The notes: generated by a model not told the origin, from the sequence alone. A stretch of 64,000 nt of DNA from Lumbricus rubellus (GCA_945859605.1 OX243821.1:18270235-18334234), one strand, 5' to 3'; positions 1 through 10,486 are shown, numbered from the stretch's first letter. Numbers and translations are program-made.

Positions 1-60
1 GTGCGTGTGTGTGTTCGTGCGTGCGTGCGTGTGTACTGTGTGCGTGTGTGTACAAACACA
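1..60. repeat. (GT)n-rich microsatellite
   Basis: Alternating GT with interspersed GC steps runs from the left window edge, then turns into a CA-rich tract up to about 80. Any open frame across it is low-complexity. The sequence from 80 to about 420 shows no recognisable gene. Confidence 0.8.
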
Positions 61-419
61 CCCACACACACATCTCTACACGTGTCTGGGATGAGCACCG
101 TTCGCCGTGTAGGTCGCGTGATAGAGATGCAATCGACGAGCATCAATGTAAACTTTGCTGCTGATGATGCTGCTGCTGAAGATGGTAAACCATGGATTGA
201 ATGGTGCCATGCATGAAGGTGACGATGGTTTTCCATGCGGCAGCTGCTCCAATTGCCTGGAGAATGGAGCCGGAAGCGTGGAGTGGGGTGGGTTGGATGA
301 GGGACATGGGGTGGGGTTTGATTGGGGCGGGGGGAAGGAGCAGAGGTCGCGAATTGTTCCCTTTGTCTGCGGTTAGTGACAAGTGGGGTCAGGAGGAAGG
401 ATTTAGTGGGGGAGCGTGT

Positions 420-1285
420 TGAGGTGGAGAAGGATAGGGGTGGCCGGGAGAATGTATACTGGGGAAGAGGAGTGGATGGGATGGCCAATAGGAGGAGAGG
501 AGAGAGAAGACGAGGAGCAGCAAGATGGAGTATAGAAGAGGACGGAGAGGAAAGAGATGAGAGAGACATACAGACAGAGACATACGGAGACAGAGACAAG
601 GAGATGTATAGTAGAAGCTGGAATAGGAGAAGAGGTGGAGGTAGAGGACGAATAGGAGAAGGAGAAGAAATGAAGGAATAGGTGACGGAGAAAAAGCAAA
701 AAGCGGACAATGAGGAGGGAGATTAGTAGAAGAGGAGGTGCATGCAATGTTAGACTTTCCTTCGATTATCTTCCTTCACATTCAGCTTCTCCCTCAATTG
801 AAGGGAGACCCTTCTCATGTTTTCTCTCCTCGTATATTTTCTCTTTCCTCTTCTCCTCTCCTCCTATTAATTCTTTTGCCTTCTCTTCTTCCCATACTTT
901 CTCCTCCTACTCCTCCTCCTCCTCCTCCTCCTCCTCCTCGTCCTTTTCCTCCTATCCTCTTTCTCCTATTTTTCTTGCTCCTTCTTTCCTCCTCCTCTTT
1001 CTGACTCTTCTCCTCCTCTCTTCCTCTTCCTCCTCCTCTCTTCCTCTTCCTCCTCCTATTCCTCCTCCTCTCTCTCTTCTTCCTTCTATTTTTCCTACTC
1101 CTTCTTTCCTCCTTCTCTTTCTGCTCCTCCTCTCTTCCTCTTCCTCGTCCTCTCCTTCCTGATCCTCCTGCTCCTCCTCTTCCTCCTCTTCCTCCTCTTC
1201 TTCCTCTTCTTCCTCCTCCTCCTCCTCCTCCTCCTCCTCCTCTTCCTCCACTCCTCCTTCTCCTTATCATCCTCCTCTTCTTTCC
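420..1285. repeat. Long purine-rich then pyrimidine-rich tract with (TCC)n
   Basis: From about 420 to 720 the + strand is strongly purine-rich (GAGAGAGG-like). From about 815 to 1285 it is almost pure pyrimidine with long CCT/TCC runs (900-945, 1165-1250). The two halves have opposite strand bias and could partly pair. The open frames here (poly-Ser, poly-Glu, poly-Arg/Gly) are by-products of the trinucleotide repeat and are not called as genes. Positions 1290-1700 are unique-looking sequence with no supported feature. Confidence 0.8.
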
Positions 1286-1710
1286 ATATTCCTCACTCAT
1301 TCTGGAAAACAATTCTAAGGCGCTGCATGCTGCTCCTGTAGTTTTATCTGGCTTCCTCTTCTTCTTCTTCTTCCTTCACGGATATCACCACCGACGACTA
1401 GAGATAAAGACGTAGAGAAATCGCCAAAGTCACCATCGCCACCTAACGTCCGTTCAATTAATGATTTAATGAGCGCCGATGAGACAAGAAGCAACCAAAA
1501 GAATTCTGCTGCTTATAAAACGCTGCCATGGAAACACCGGTTGATGATGAAATGACGATGTGTGACGTCATCCGTGCGATTGTACTGTACATGTGGCAAA
1601 TGCGACTGAAGGGTTTCTCTCTCAAAGACCAATTATAAACGCTATAGTTACTACAATACATTTCCAATATACATCATGCACATTCAACTATATTTAGATC
1701 GTCGTTGTAA

Positions 1711-1733
1711 GTCTTGTCTTTCTGTCTGTCTGC

Positions 1734-1766
<33 letters not shown>

Positions 1767-1854
1767 GTGCTTGTCTATATATTAGTGAGTTTGCTTGTCT
1801 TGTCTTCCTTGTATGTCTTGTCTGTATGTCTATCTGTCTGTTTGTCTGTCTGTA

Positions 1855-1890
<36 letters not shown>

Positions 1891-1980
1891 GTGCTTGTCT
1901 ATATATTAGTGAGTTTGCTTGTCTTGTCTTCCTTGTATGTCTTGTCTGTATGTCTATCTGTCTGTCTGTCTGTCTTAATT
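1711..1980. repeat. (TGTC)n microsatellite with a 125-bp tandem duplication
   Basis: TGTC/TGTA runs alternate with a unique segment (GTCGTGCTTGTCTATATATT...) that occurs at about 1764 and again at about 1889. This gives a tandem duplication with a period near 125 bp. It lies just upstream of the candidate small exon at 2093, in what would be intron. Confidence 0.85.
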
Positions 1981-2092
1981 GTCTTTCTACATGTCAGTCT
2001 TGTATTGTCCGACTGTCTTTCCCTAATTGTCCATTGTCACTTGCATGTTGTCTCTTTCTTTACATACGTGTCTTATCTTTCTGTCTCTGCAG

Positions 2093-2134
2093 GGTGACGT
2101 CAGTGACATGGAGGATCTCTGGATCTGTCAGAAG
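2093..2134 (+). CDS. Candidate 42-nt internal exon of unrecognised gene 1
   Basis: A pyrimidine-rich tract ending CTGCAG precedes the segment. An AAG|GTATAC donor follows it. The 14 codons read GDVSDMEDLWICQK in phase 0, and the next recognisable exon (acceptor at 3854) also enters in phase 0, so the two join in frame without loss. The frame stays open to 2314 if the donor is not used. The sequence after 2134 looks less gene-like and in another frame resembles the C-terminal end of a retroelement protein (RNSLFYGEGVRVYN, near 2240), so splicing is the better reading. No upstream exon was found. Function is unknown. Confidence is limited because the exon is very short and rests on splice-site appearance and phase alone. 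Confidence 0.4.
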
Positions 2135-2475
2135 GTATACACAGACAAGACAGTCACTTTCTACAAATCCATGACTTCTATGGCGCCAAAGCAACTGAGA
2201 TCTGAAGCCAGAGCCAACATGCAGCCATGCAGCATTGTGACAGAAATTCATTGTTCTATGGCGAAGGAGTTAGGGTATACAATGCAAGGACATTTACACA
2301 GCGCTCGTGAATAAGCTGATGCCCTTGGCTGGTCTTAAAGTGGCGCTTTATAAAGTTGGAGATTACGATTGCACAAATGGACTGGAAACCTCAAGTTATG
2401 CCCTATATTTAGCCTTTGGACGACAATTGGGGCTTCGGAAATTTCACAGGTTGTTTTGCGCAAGAAAAGCATATG

Positions 2476-2601
2476 TATGTGTGCGCGTATGTATTTGTAT
2501 GTGTGCGTGCGTTTGTGTGTGTATGTGTGCGTGTGTGTGTATGTGTGCGTGTGTGTATATGTAAGTGTGTGTATGTTTGTATGTGTGTGTGTGTGTGAGA
2601 G
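2476..2601. repeat. (TG)n microsatellite
   Basis: TG repeat broken by TATG and TGCG variants, in the proposed intron of gene 1. It is followed by a short (CAG)n patch at 2627-2662 and C-rich sequence to about 2930. Confidence 0.85.
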
Positions 2602-3359
2602 CAAAGAGGTACAAGTCATGTCATCACCTGCAGCAGCAGCAGCATTCATCATGCAGCAGCAGTAACAATCGTCATGGCTTAATCGAAAGAGATGCTCAAC
2701 GCATTGTTCATCACCACCATCATCCCTCCTCACCCCATCCCCACCCACCCCACCCCATCCCACTTCGTTCACCACAAGTGGCTTCACCAAGCGACTCATC
2801 ACCTTCAAGTGACACCCCAGCCTCCAGGTGTCGCTAGTCACCGGCTACCAATCCGTTACCCCGCAGCCTCCTCAACCTCCACCCAATAATCCATCCCTCC
2901 CTACCTCACCTACCTACCTACCCGAGACCCAGACGACTAGTCTGCCCCCGCGGCGGGGTAATTCTCCTCAGCGAGGGGGTAACTCCTCGAACAAAGCCCG
3001 ATTAGCTACGCCCAGTTGACCGGGAGGCAGAGAGGGCGGCACGCGTCTACTGACGTAGCTAACATGTTGCTGGAACGACGTCCAGGAAAAGAGGGGTGAA
3101 GTATGTAGCGACAGATGCAGTGTCGTCGCTTCCCCTTCGGGTCTTAATAACCCCACTCTACCCTGTGCGCGGGGGTCGTTGCACCGTCGGGTCCTAATAA
3201 CCCCACTCCACCCTACGCGCGGCTCATCTCTTGCGAAATAAACCCTTCAATTAGCCGTCGTGTAAACAACCTGGGATTCGCACATTTGGGGGATTGAGAG
3301 GGGGAAGTAATTTCCTCAGGCTTTTCCAGATGAAAAATGGTCAACGTCTCTATTCAATG

Positions 3360-3665
3360 AGGCTTTTTTAACGTGCATGTGTACACAAAATGTGCAGTTG
3401 TAAAATGAATTCGTGCAGTTGTAGAAGCAGGGCTTAAAGTGTGGCTGGACGGTCATGGACGGCGTTCATGCACTTATTTTAAAATATGAACGCCGTCTTG
3501 CCACTTTTTGGCCAGCACAGCTTGAACAGATAAGGGCGTCCAGGCACTTCTTTTCAATCTTTTGGAAAGGTAAGGGGCGTCCAGACGGTCCAGGCACTTG
3601 TTTCCTCACACTTTAAGGGCTGTGTAAAATCAATCTTGTGCAGTGAAAAGCAGTTTTTTTAAAAA
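3360..3665 (+). mobile_element. hAT-like MITE family F1, copy interrupted by another MITE
   Basis: The left part (CTTTTTTAACGTGCA, then ACACAAAATGTGCAGTTG) matches the F1 family seen whole at 44829-45060 and 56299-56493. After GTAGAAG at 3427 the match breaks for a second element (3428-3622). It resumes with AATCTTGTGCAGTGAAAAG, which resembles the copy at 25682. The far terminus is degraded. It lies in the intron of gene 1. Confidence 0.6.
3428..3622 (+). mobile_element. hAT-like MITE family F2 (CAGGGCTTAAAGTGTGG), nested
   Basis: Begins CAGGGCTTAAAGTGTGGC and ends ACACTTTAAGGGCTG. Flanks TGTAGAAG and TGTAAAAT agree at six of eight bases, as an old 8-bp target duplication would. Inside is a palindrome around GACGGCGTTC and two units of the GGGCGTCCAGGCACTTCTTTT motif that is amplified in the copy at 50005-50438. 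Confidence 0.7.
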
Positions 3666-3854
3666 TACGGTCACTGTCACCTGATTGGGGGGAGTGTGGG
3701 GAGGTGGGGGGGGGGGGGGTAATTTACTCCATTGCTATTAATGCTTTTATTATTTTTGTTATTGTAAGCGCAGCTACGTGACATGTCGCCTGTTTTACCT
3801 ATGTTAAACCCTTACATAAAGTGCTTCTTAATCCTTTTGTCTTTCTCATCACAG

Positions 3855-4259
3855 GGAGTGCCAATGGTCGCAACCAGTCCTGTCCGCCACGAGGCTCCTC
3901 AGAGCCTCCAGCTGACCTCCATCGAGGTCCACCAGTACCCGGCCGCGCCTTGGAAAGCTCTGACGGACTTCACCCTTCAGAGTGACCTTGACCAACCACC
4001 TTTCCAGCAACTGATCAGCTCGTTCGCCGAGTCCTCAGGGGCAGAGGACGACGATGACACGGTGGTAAGCATGGACGAACCAATGTCAAGGTCAAGGACC
4101 TCCGCTGGGGGTCAGCAGACCTCCCGGCAAAACCTCCAGCACCATCACCACCACCATCATCACCGACATCACCAGATCCACATTCATCGCCCGGAGCAAC
4201 ACCAGTTCCACCTCGCACTTGGACGAGCCTATGTGACCACCGCAGACGGTGCCCAGTGA
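3855..4259 (+). CDS. Terminal exon of unrecognised gene 1 (acidic, His-rich C-terminus)
   Basis: A strong acceptor (CTTTTGTCTTTCTCATCACAG) ends at 3854. The frame then stays open for 134 codons to a TGA at 4257-4259. The exon enters in phase 0, matching the phase of the 42-nt exon at 2093-2134. The protein starts GVPMVATSPVRHEAPQ, has a segment PAAPWKALTDFTLQSDLDQP, an acidic patch (AEDDDDTV), a Ser/Arg-rich stretch (MSRSRTSAGG), then a run of eight His residues broken by Arg and extended by HRHHQIHIHR. It ends LALGRAYVTTADGAQ. Base composition (GC-rich, no microsatellite period before the His run) and the clean acceptor support a real exon. I do not recognise the family. The composition suggests an intracellular tail or a regulatory C-terminus, which is inference. 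The His stretch comes from a CAC/CAT repeat and may vary in length. Confidence 0.6.
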   Translation, partial: GVPMVATSPVRHEAPQSLQLTSIEVHQYPAAPWKALTDFTLQSDLDQPPFQQLISSFAESSGAEDDDDTVVSMDEPMSRSRTSAGGQQTSRQNLQHHHHHHHHRHHQIHIHRPEQHQFHLALGRAYVTTADGAQ

Positions 4260-4344
4260 TGCCCGGATCTAGACTGGTCCATTGTGATTACGAGGGGGTC
4301 AAGTCCACGCGGACCACCATAGAGTGCATGCGGTTCTGTGTAAA

Positions 4345-4455
4345 TTACAATCTATGGTTCCGCGCGGACCGATATGGCACTGTGGTTCCGCGTGGATCAT
4401 TGTGGTTCCGCGTTGTTCCGCAAGATTCACTGTGCATGGTTCCGCCGCGGGGTCC
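4345..4455 (+). repeat. Short tandem repeats in the probable 3' UTR of gene 1
   Basis: The phrase TGGTTCCGCG occurs three times, with a related TTCCGC copy, between about 4353 and 4445, spaced roughly 20-35 bp. It lies just after the stop at 4259 and before the polyA signal, so it would be transcribed as 3' UTR. Confidence 0.5.
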
Positions 4456-4560
4456 AGCCTGCCATGGTCCGGACAAAAAACCTTCGCGTGCTTGTGTGTC
4501 TTTCCTCAAATGATCGATTCTAGTTGCCATGGTAACTATATATGTTAAAGGAATATATAT

Positions 4561-4566
4561 AATAAA
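4561..4566 (+). terminator. Candidate polyadenylation signal AATAAA for gene 1
   Basis: AATAAA about 300 nt after the TGA of the terminal exon, in AT-rich sequence. It is the first canonical hexamer downstream of the stop. AT-rich DNA yields this hexamer by chance, so support is moderate. Confidence 0.4.
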
Positions 4567-4974
4567 ATATTATACACAATTACATATAATATGGATGACG
4601 CTGAATTTAGGGTGTGTTCCTGCAGCCTTAATTGTTAAACATGGAACATTGTACGAACTGTGAGTCTGTGACATATATAGGCCTATATAGTTTACATTAA
4701 TTTATATACGAAATTGCGAATAGGCGATATTATTTATATGCGTAGGCCTATAAATTGACGGAGATTTTTTAAAATCTTTTTGTTGATGTGAATTTTTGAA
4801 TGCATGACGTTGCATATATTCGGTTGTCATGGCATGGGAATACTCAAAACAATGGATACGCGTCACCGTATATTCTTCATTTATATCACAGAAACTCGCG
4901 CCATTGTTCTTTCAAGAATTTCTGATAAACGTGTGCAAAACACTTTCAAAATAAGAATACATGTACAATTGTAC

Positions 4975-5205
4975 ACCAGTCAGTCAGTCAGTCAGTCAGT
5001 CAGTCAGTCAGTCAGTCAGTCAGTCAGTCAGTCAGTCAGTCAGTCAGTCAGTCAGTCAGTCAGTCAGTCAGTCAGTCAGTCAGTCAGTATTATCATGTAT
5101 TAGTAAGTGAGTCAGTCAGTCATTAGTAATACCAAGTTAGTATATGTAATAGTAAGTAAGTAAGTAAGTAGGTCAGTCAGTCAGTCAGTCAGTCAGTCAG
5201 TCAGT
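4975..5205. repeat. (CAGT)n tetranucleotide array with decayed continuation
   Basis: About 28 near-perfect CAGT units run from 4977 to 5088, followed by degenerate AGTA/GTCA repeats to about 5205. The preceding 4567-4974 is AT-rich and shows no supported feature. Confidence 0.95.
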
Positions 5206-5370
5206 AGTAAGTTTAATTCAGTCAATCAGTCGGTATGTAAATCAGTATCAAATATATATACTCACTAAGTCAGTAATCATAGTCAGTCAATCACAGTGTC
5301 AATCAGTCTGTCGCTCAAACTCTGACCCTTACACAGCGTGTCCTCTGACTTAAACACCTCATCTACAATT

Positions 5371-5540
5371 AAAGATTAGGACACCTTAATTAGTTGTATT
5401 CTACAGATATTTAAGTTGCATCGAAATCTTATATATATATACATGTATATCCTGAATAAAGATTAGGACACCTTAATTAGTCATATTCTACAGATATTTT
5501 AAGTTTCAACGAAATCCTATATATAATTGTCATGAATAGA
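5371..5540 (+). repeat. 87-bp tandem duplication
   Basis: The segment starting AAAGATTAGGACACCTTAAT at 5371 recurs from about 5458 with the following TATTCTACAGATATTT also repeated. Positions 5540-6580 beyond it show no gene, RNA or repeat I can support. Confidence 0.7.
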
Positions 5541-6589
5541 CTGTAACACGGCACCCAAACGTCCATCGTAATTGCGGCAAATTATTCTAATCAACCGACC
5601 AGGACATTATAATGTACGGGGTAGCGACGTTACACAATACCGTATCGCATTTCCTTCTTGCAAATGCCACGTATGGGAAGTGTCACTTGATTTCTATCGC
5701 AACCGGTATATCGCATGTTGGCTGTACACCTGTCAGATGTTAACAGGAATCATTTTGTTGGGATCTACGCGTGTGCGGGAGGGGGTATACGGTAGGTATG
5801 GATATGAATTTAGGATGTGTAAAGGCATGTACGGTTGCTTGCATTAAAGGAAAAAGTTTGTATAAGGAAAATGTTTGTATAAAGAAAATGTTTGGCTTGA
5901 CGGCCTTGACGGAAAGTATGCGCACACATGCGAGGAATGAAGAGGAAAAGAAGGTGAGGAAGAAAACATTGAACGGGGACAATTTGAAGGACAAAAATGA
6001 AGGAAGGACCGAAGGAGGAGAGATGGATAAAAGGACAATGAATAATGATAGAATTAAGGAAATGGTGATGAAATAGGTACAGATGGATTTTTTGCTCGAG
6101 CGTTCGTCGTATCCATGGATTGGATCCCGCGGGGTTATTAAATCGGGTTGGAATAGGGTTGCAAAGGAGGGGGGTATATGTAGCGCTGTTCCGCGGGTGA
6201 TTATGGCCACTTTGCGTGCAGAGAAAATCTGTTGCAGTGGTTAGGATTTCATGGATTACGCAATCCGCTTCCCAGCGATGCGCACGCAGAAGGGTGATTA
6301 TTGGGGGCTACATTGGGAAGGGTGATTATTGAAGGGGGTGGGGTTGCATTGGGGAGGGGGCAATCGGTCAATGTTCCACGCCATGCCCTTCTTCCGTTTA
6401 CTGCTTTGCTGACAATGGGCCGTGGTGGAACAATAGGGTCCGACGCTACGTGGAAGTTAGTGCTGCCTTCCAGTAGGCTAAGACAGAGCCGCAGACATGA
6501 ATTTCAATCGAATATTGTAGTTACGGGAGGGTGTCTAGACAAATTTCAGCTACCCTAGTGATGAAAATGATGACGATGACGACCCCGAC

Positions 6590-6590
6590 G

Positions 6591-6620
<30 letters not shown>
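6590..6620. repeat. (GAA)n microsatellite
   Basis: Ten GAA units directly abutting the 5' end of the SINE fragment at 6621. Confidence 0.85.
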
Positions 6621-6621
<1 letters not shown>

Positions 6622-6822
6622 GATGGTGGCTTCGGTGCCTTGAACCTGGAGGGTTCCAAGTTCGTATCCACCGCCGCGTATAGGATCTTGATCAATTATT
6701 TCACTCGCAGTTGCTCGTGCGCTTCGGCGTGAAACTCCGATGCAATGTCCTTGCTGCAGTCGGGAGCGCCTCTGAGTAGTGAGCTTGAGGGGCGCTATAG
6801 AAATGGATAAAATAAATAAAGA
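6621..6822 (+). mobile_element. tRNA-derived SINE copy 1 (5'-truncated, diverged)
   Basis: Contains the SINE body: a decayed box B region (GGTTCCAAGTTCGTATCC), CGCCGCGTA, GCTTCGGCGTGAAACTCCGA, GAGCGCCTCTGAGTAG and the tail GGGGCGCTATAGAAATGG followed by AAATAAA. The head of the tRNA-like part is degraded. Confidence 0.8.
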
Positions 6823-7188
6823 AATATTGCCCTTGACAGCGATGGGAATGAGGTGTTAGGCAGCGTGAGCTCAGTTGAAGGCAGCACGAGCATAGTGGAA
6901 GGCAGCATTAGCTTATTTCAAGGAAAATGAGGCCAGTGGAAGGCAGCATGAGCTCTGTTATCCGATATCCGAAGCGGGATGAGCGGGTGTGGACGAGGAA
7001 GCGCGTGTCAGTGGAGCGTGTCGCTTCCCGCCAATAATTGTGTCTCGCTGGATGAACATAGAAAAGGAACGAAACAGGGATTCAGGGCATGTGATCCGTG
7101 TTCCGCTGGTTCCATTGTAAAACCTAATTGTTTGGTCAGACGGCAGAGGAGAAGACTGGTCACTGTATGCCGAGATTGAGAAAATGAA

Positions 7189-7411
7189 GTTTGTATGTTT
7201 GTATATGCACTTGTTATAGCGCCCCTTCAAGCTCTTCTACTCAGAGGCGCTCCCGAATGCAGAGCGGACACTGCATCGGAGTTTCACGCCGAAGCGCTGA
7301 GCAATTGCGAGTGAAGGACTTGTCCAGGGTCCTTACGCGGCGCGATATGGATTCGAACCTCGAACCTTCCGGCCCTAAGGCAACGACGCCACCACTACAC
7401 CACCGCGCCCC
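7189..7411 (-). mobile_element. tRNA-derived SINE copy 2, full length
   Basis: On the minus strand it starts GGGGCGCGGTGGTGTAGTGG (tRNA box A-like), has box B GGTTCGAATCC (slightly changed), then the body and tail ending in GTGCATATACAAACATACAAAC. Length is about 220 bp, like the other full copies. Confidence 0.88.
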
Positions 7412-7529
7412 ACGTGCTAGCACCTCATGTCCCAAAATGCCTTCCTCCCTTCTCATTCCCTTTCCCAATGCAAATCGCATTTCTCTCCCCTCGCTCTTCC
7501 ACTCACAGATTTTCTGTGCATCTGTAGAA

Positions 7530-7790
7530 TGCAACAGCAGATGATGACGATGAAGATGACGATTATGATGACGATGACGATGATGAAGATGATAATGAAG
7601 ATGACGATGAAGATGACGATTATGATGACGATGAAGATGATGATGACGATGATGATGATAATGATGACGACTACTACGACTACAATGATGATGATGAAGA
7701 TGAAGATGATGACGACGACGACAACGGCGATGATGAAATGACGACGACGACGACGACGATGACGACGACTACGATGATGATGATGAATGA
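7530..7790. repeat. (GAT/GAC)n trinucleotide array
   Basis: About 260 bp of GAT, GAC and AAG codon-like triplets (ATGATGACGATG...). It encodes poly-Asp or poly-Met/Thr in different frames and poly-Ile/Val on the other strand, so no gene is called. Confidence 0.9.
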
Positions 7791-7924
7791 TAATTATTAT
7801 GGCTATTGCTCCCTTCAATTTCTCTAATGCTCTTCTGTGCTGCAGTCGTCGCAGACTCTTTCGTCGGCTGCAGAGGATGGAGAGACATTTTATGGATGCT
7901 ACGTTGCAGACAGAAGGATGCGGG

Positions 7925-8105
7925 GTGAGAGGCAGAGGCGGAGGAGGAAGAGGAGGAAGATGAGAACGAGGAGGAGGAGGAAAAGGAAGAGGAGGAGGAG
8001 GATAGGAAGAGAAGGAGGAGGAGGAAAGGAGAAGGAAGAGGAGGAGGAGGAGGAGGAGGAGGAGGAGGAGAAGGAGGATGTGGAAGAGGAGGAGGAGGAG
8101 GAGAG
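7925..8105. repeat. (GGA)n purine tract
   Basis: GGA/AGG repeat with few interruptions. Glu/Arg-rich and Ser/Pro-rich frames on the two strands are by-products. Confidence 0.9.
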
Positions 8106-8399
8106 TGCATCAGTCGACGTCATATCCATCTTCATTTGTTCAATCAACCGAATGGATTATGGAACCGTCTGTCTATCCGTCTCCGTGTCTGTCTGTTTCC
8201 ATGTCCGCCTTATAAGAATTCCTGCATCTGTATTTCAAAATATGTGCGTGCTTGTGTTTGTGTGTGTTTATGTGTTTGTGTATGCGTGTGTATGTGAGGG
8301 GGAGGGTAACTGTCTATAAATCGTAAAGTACACAGTCATGGTGTACAGTGTTGGGTTAGAACTGCCATGGTCGTGCTGACAGTGGGGGGAGCACGACGA

Positions 8400-8612
8400 A
8401 CGCCCGATTGTCCAGGTCCCCGATTACCCTTTCCCCGATACAAACTCCCCGATTACAAACTCCCCGATAGGCCCAACACCCCGACAGGCCCAAGTCCCCG
8501 ATTACCCTTTCCCCGATACAAACTCCCCGATTACCCTTTCCCCGATACAAACTCCCCGATTACAAACTCCCCGATAGGCCCAACACCCCGACAGGCCCAA
8601 GTCCCCGATTGG
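8400..8612 (+). repeat. Minisatellite of CCCCGATTAC/CCCCGATA units
   Basis: Units such as CCCCGATTACCCTTTC and CCCCGATACAAACT alternate, with a larger block of about 105-130 bp (ending AGGCCCAAGTCCCCGATT) repeated twice. It lies directly upstream of the RING exon region. The open frame across it is repeat-derived. Confidence 0.85.
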
Positions 8613-8673
8613 TGATTTAATCTACACGTAAGACCCAAGGTTCTTAGAATACACACGATTTACCTTCGCGCAG

Positions 8674-9073
8674 AGCAGCAGCATCGACAACTGCGGCGAC
8701 GACGACAACAGCCAGATCAGTAAGACCAAGAACAGAAATAAGATCGAGAGCACCAGCAACAATAGCAAGACCAATACCAGTTCGACCAGATGCAATAAGA
8801 CCAGATGCAGTACCAGAAGTACCTGCATTGCCAGCATCGGCAGGAGCAGTTAGTGCATCGCCAGCAAATGAGTCGGCACCAGAAACAACTATCTCTGCAG
8901 AGTGCCCTGTTTGCAAATGCGGAAGATCAGATACAGCTATTATTCCATGCGGGCACTGTGCATGCAGTTCTTGTATTAATGTTCTTTTTGGCGCACCATC
9001 AACAAGGGGAATCAGCAAAACATGCCCAGTGTGCCGCAGTAATATAAGGGATATAATGCGCTTGCATTTTTGA
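8674..9073 (+). CDS. Terminal exon encoding a C-terminal RING finger (C3HC4)
   Basis: The frame is open from 8648 to a TGA at 9071-9073. A plausible acceptor (TTTACCTTCGCGCAG) ends at 8673. The first Met is only at 8828 and has no clear start context, so this is probably the last exon of a longer gene. The first 70-80 codons are an Ala/Thr/Pro/Arg linker (IRPDAVPEVPALPASAGA). The end is a RING finger: CPVC, then PCGHCACSSC, then CPVC, closing with RSNIRDIMRLHF at the very C-terminus. Cys/His spacing fits the IAP/MIB/neuralised-like group, in which a C-terminal RING acts as an E3 ubiquitin ligase recruiting an E2; this is family knowledge. No upstream domain that would name the substrate is visible. 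The upstream DNA is minisatellite and no donor exon was found. It could also be a fragment carried by a transposon or a retrocopy. The acceptor choice is uncertain. Confidence 0.6.
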
Positions 9074-9377
9074 AAAACTTCTCAAGTAGACAAGTATATT
9101 TTGAATATTTTAGAATATTTTGAAGTAGTTTGTGGACAATTCTCTTATAGCTGTCTTCTGAATTCAGCGTGCAGTAAGGAATTCAAATTACATATTGGTA
9201 CACGTACACAAGTAAAAATATTATTTACATTAATCTAACTGGCTTTGCCTTTATTCAACTCTGTTTCCGTCTACCGATAAGGCCAAGACGATTGGTGTCA
9301 CCCTCTTTAGCCTATACAGACTGACACTAAATAGTCTTACGTGTAGATTAAGTATAGTGTACGGCAGTGGTATACTA

Positions 9378-9383
9378 TCGAAG

Positions 9384-9438
<55 letters not shown>

Positions 9439-9440
9439 TG
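9378..9440. repeat. (TTG)n(CTG)n compound microsatellite
   Basis: About twelve TTG units pass directly into about eight CTG units. Positions 9074-9377, downstream of the RING stop, hold no canonical AATAAA and nothing else recognised. Confidence 0.9.
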
Positions 9441-9725
9441 ATGGAGATGCAATAGAAAGTGTTAGTGCTTATAGGTACACAACGTGTATGTAATATATAC
9501 ATATATATATAAACACAAGTCGACTATATACATATACACTTTAAAAACCTGCTATATATATATATATATATATACGTCGCGAATCGCATGCGGATGTGTT
9601 AGCTGATGGAACGAGGAAGTGGCCGTGTGGATGACAATATATATATACACACATACCACATACACGTGTATTATACATGTACAAATACATTTGCACTAAT
9701 GATGGATATACATGTAAATGCATAT

Positions 9726-9922
9726 ATTATATATATATATATATATATGTATATTTATATATAAATACATACATATATACACATACATTTATTTATATAT
9801 ACATCTAGTATATATATACATATGTATATATGTATTTATGTGTGGTATATTTATAAATATACATAACTATATACATACATGTATATTTATATATATACAT
9901 ACATACATATAGTATGTATATG

Positions 9923-9956
<34 letters not shown>

Positions 9957-9960
9957 TATA
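9726..9960. repeat. (TA)n / (TATACA)n microsatellite
   Basis: AT-rich dinucleotide and TATACATA-type repeats. The Tyr/Ile-rich frames on both strands are artefacts. A shorter (TA)n lies at 9553-9575. Confidence 0.9.
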
Positions 9961-10104
9961 TGGTTCCATTAAACGATGTTCCTGTACCGTAGCGGCGGCG
10001 TCGACATCGGTCGCAAGCATCAGCATCAGCGGCATCAGCATCAGCAGTGTAGAGAGGGCGCCAGCGTCGTTTCGTCCGTCGCTTGTCGTCCATTAACGCA
10101 GTCA

Positions 10105-10149
<45 letters not shown>

Positions 10150-10486
10150 CGCTGCTTCCATTAGACGGTGAATAGCAAATCGGATTTGATTAGACGCCAT
10201 GCGGATAGCACCAGCACTCAGATTCAGACCTTGAATATAAGTATATACATATATATATGTATATATATGGAGGTAAATGTGTATATATGTATATTTTGGT
10301 AGATATAGACTAAATATATATATATATACCATATATATATATACATGTATTTGTATGTATGCATAAATATATATTGTTATATATATGTATATTTTGGTAT
10401 ATGTGTATGTATATATGTATATATTGGTATATATGTATATATAAATACATGGGTTTATGGTCTGAACATCGTCTAATGGAACCATA
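9959..10486. mobile_element. Foldback-type element with 23-bp inverted ends
   Basis: The left end TATGGTTCCATTAAACGATG (continuing TTC, 9959-9981) is matched in reverse complement at 10464-10486 with one mismatch. Between them are a CAG/CATCAG-rich stretch, a (GTC)n array (10108-10150) and TATA microsatellite (10240-10460). A further copy of the right end lies at 10602-10624 in the same orientation. No transposase is present. Whether it moves as one unit is inference from the inverted ends. Confidence 0.5.

Noticed and set aside
2828..3019. Pro/Ser/Thr-rich 63-codon frame in the gene 1 intron
   Set aside because: It begins at GTG, has no convincing acceptor or donor, and lies in C-rich low-complexity DNA. 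An alternative exon cannot be excluded.
7189..7411. True tRNA gene suggested by box A and B in the SINE copies
   Set aside because: The heads lack a proper acceptor stem and are always joined to the 150-bp SINE body.
8644..9018. 124-codon minus frame rich in Ala, Gly, Val
   Set aside because: Mirror of the RING exon; the + strand carries the intact Cys/His pattern.
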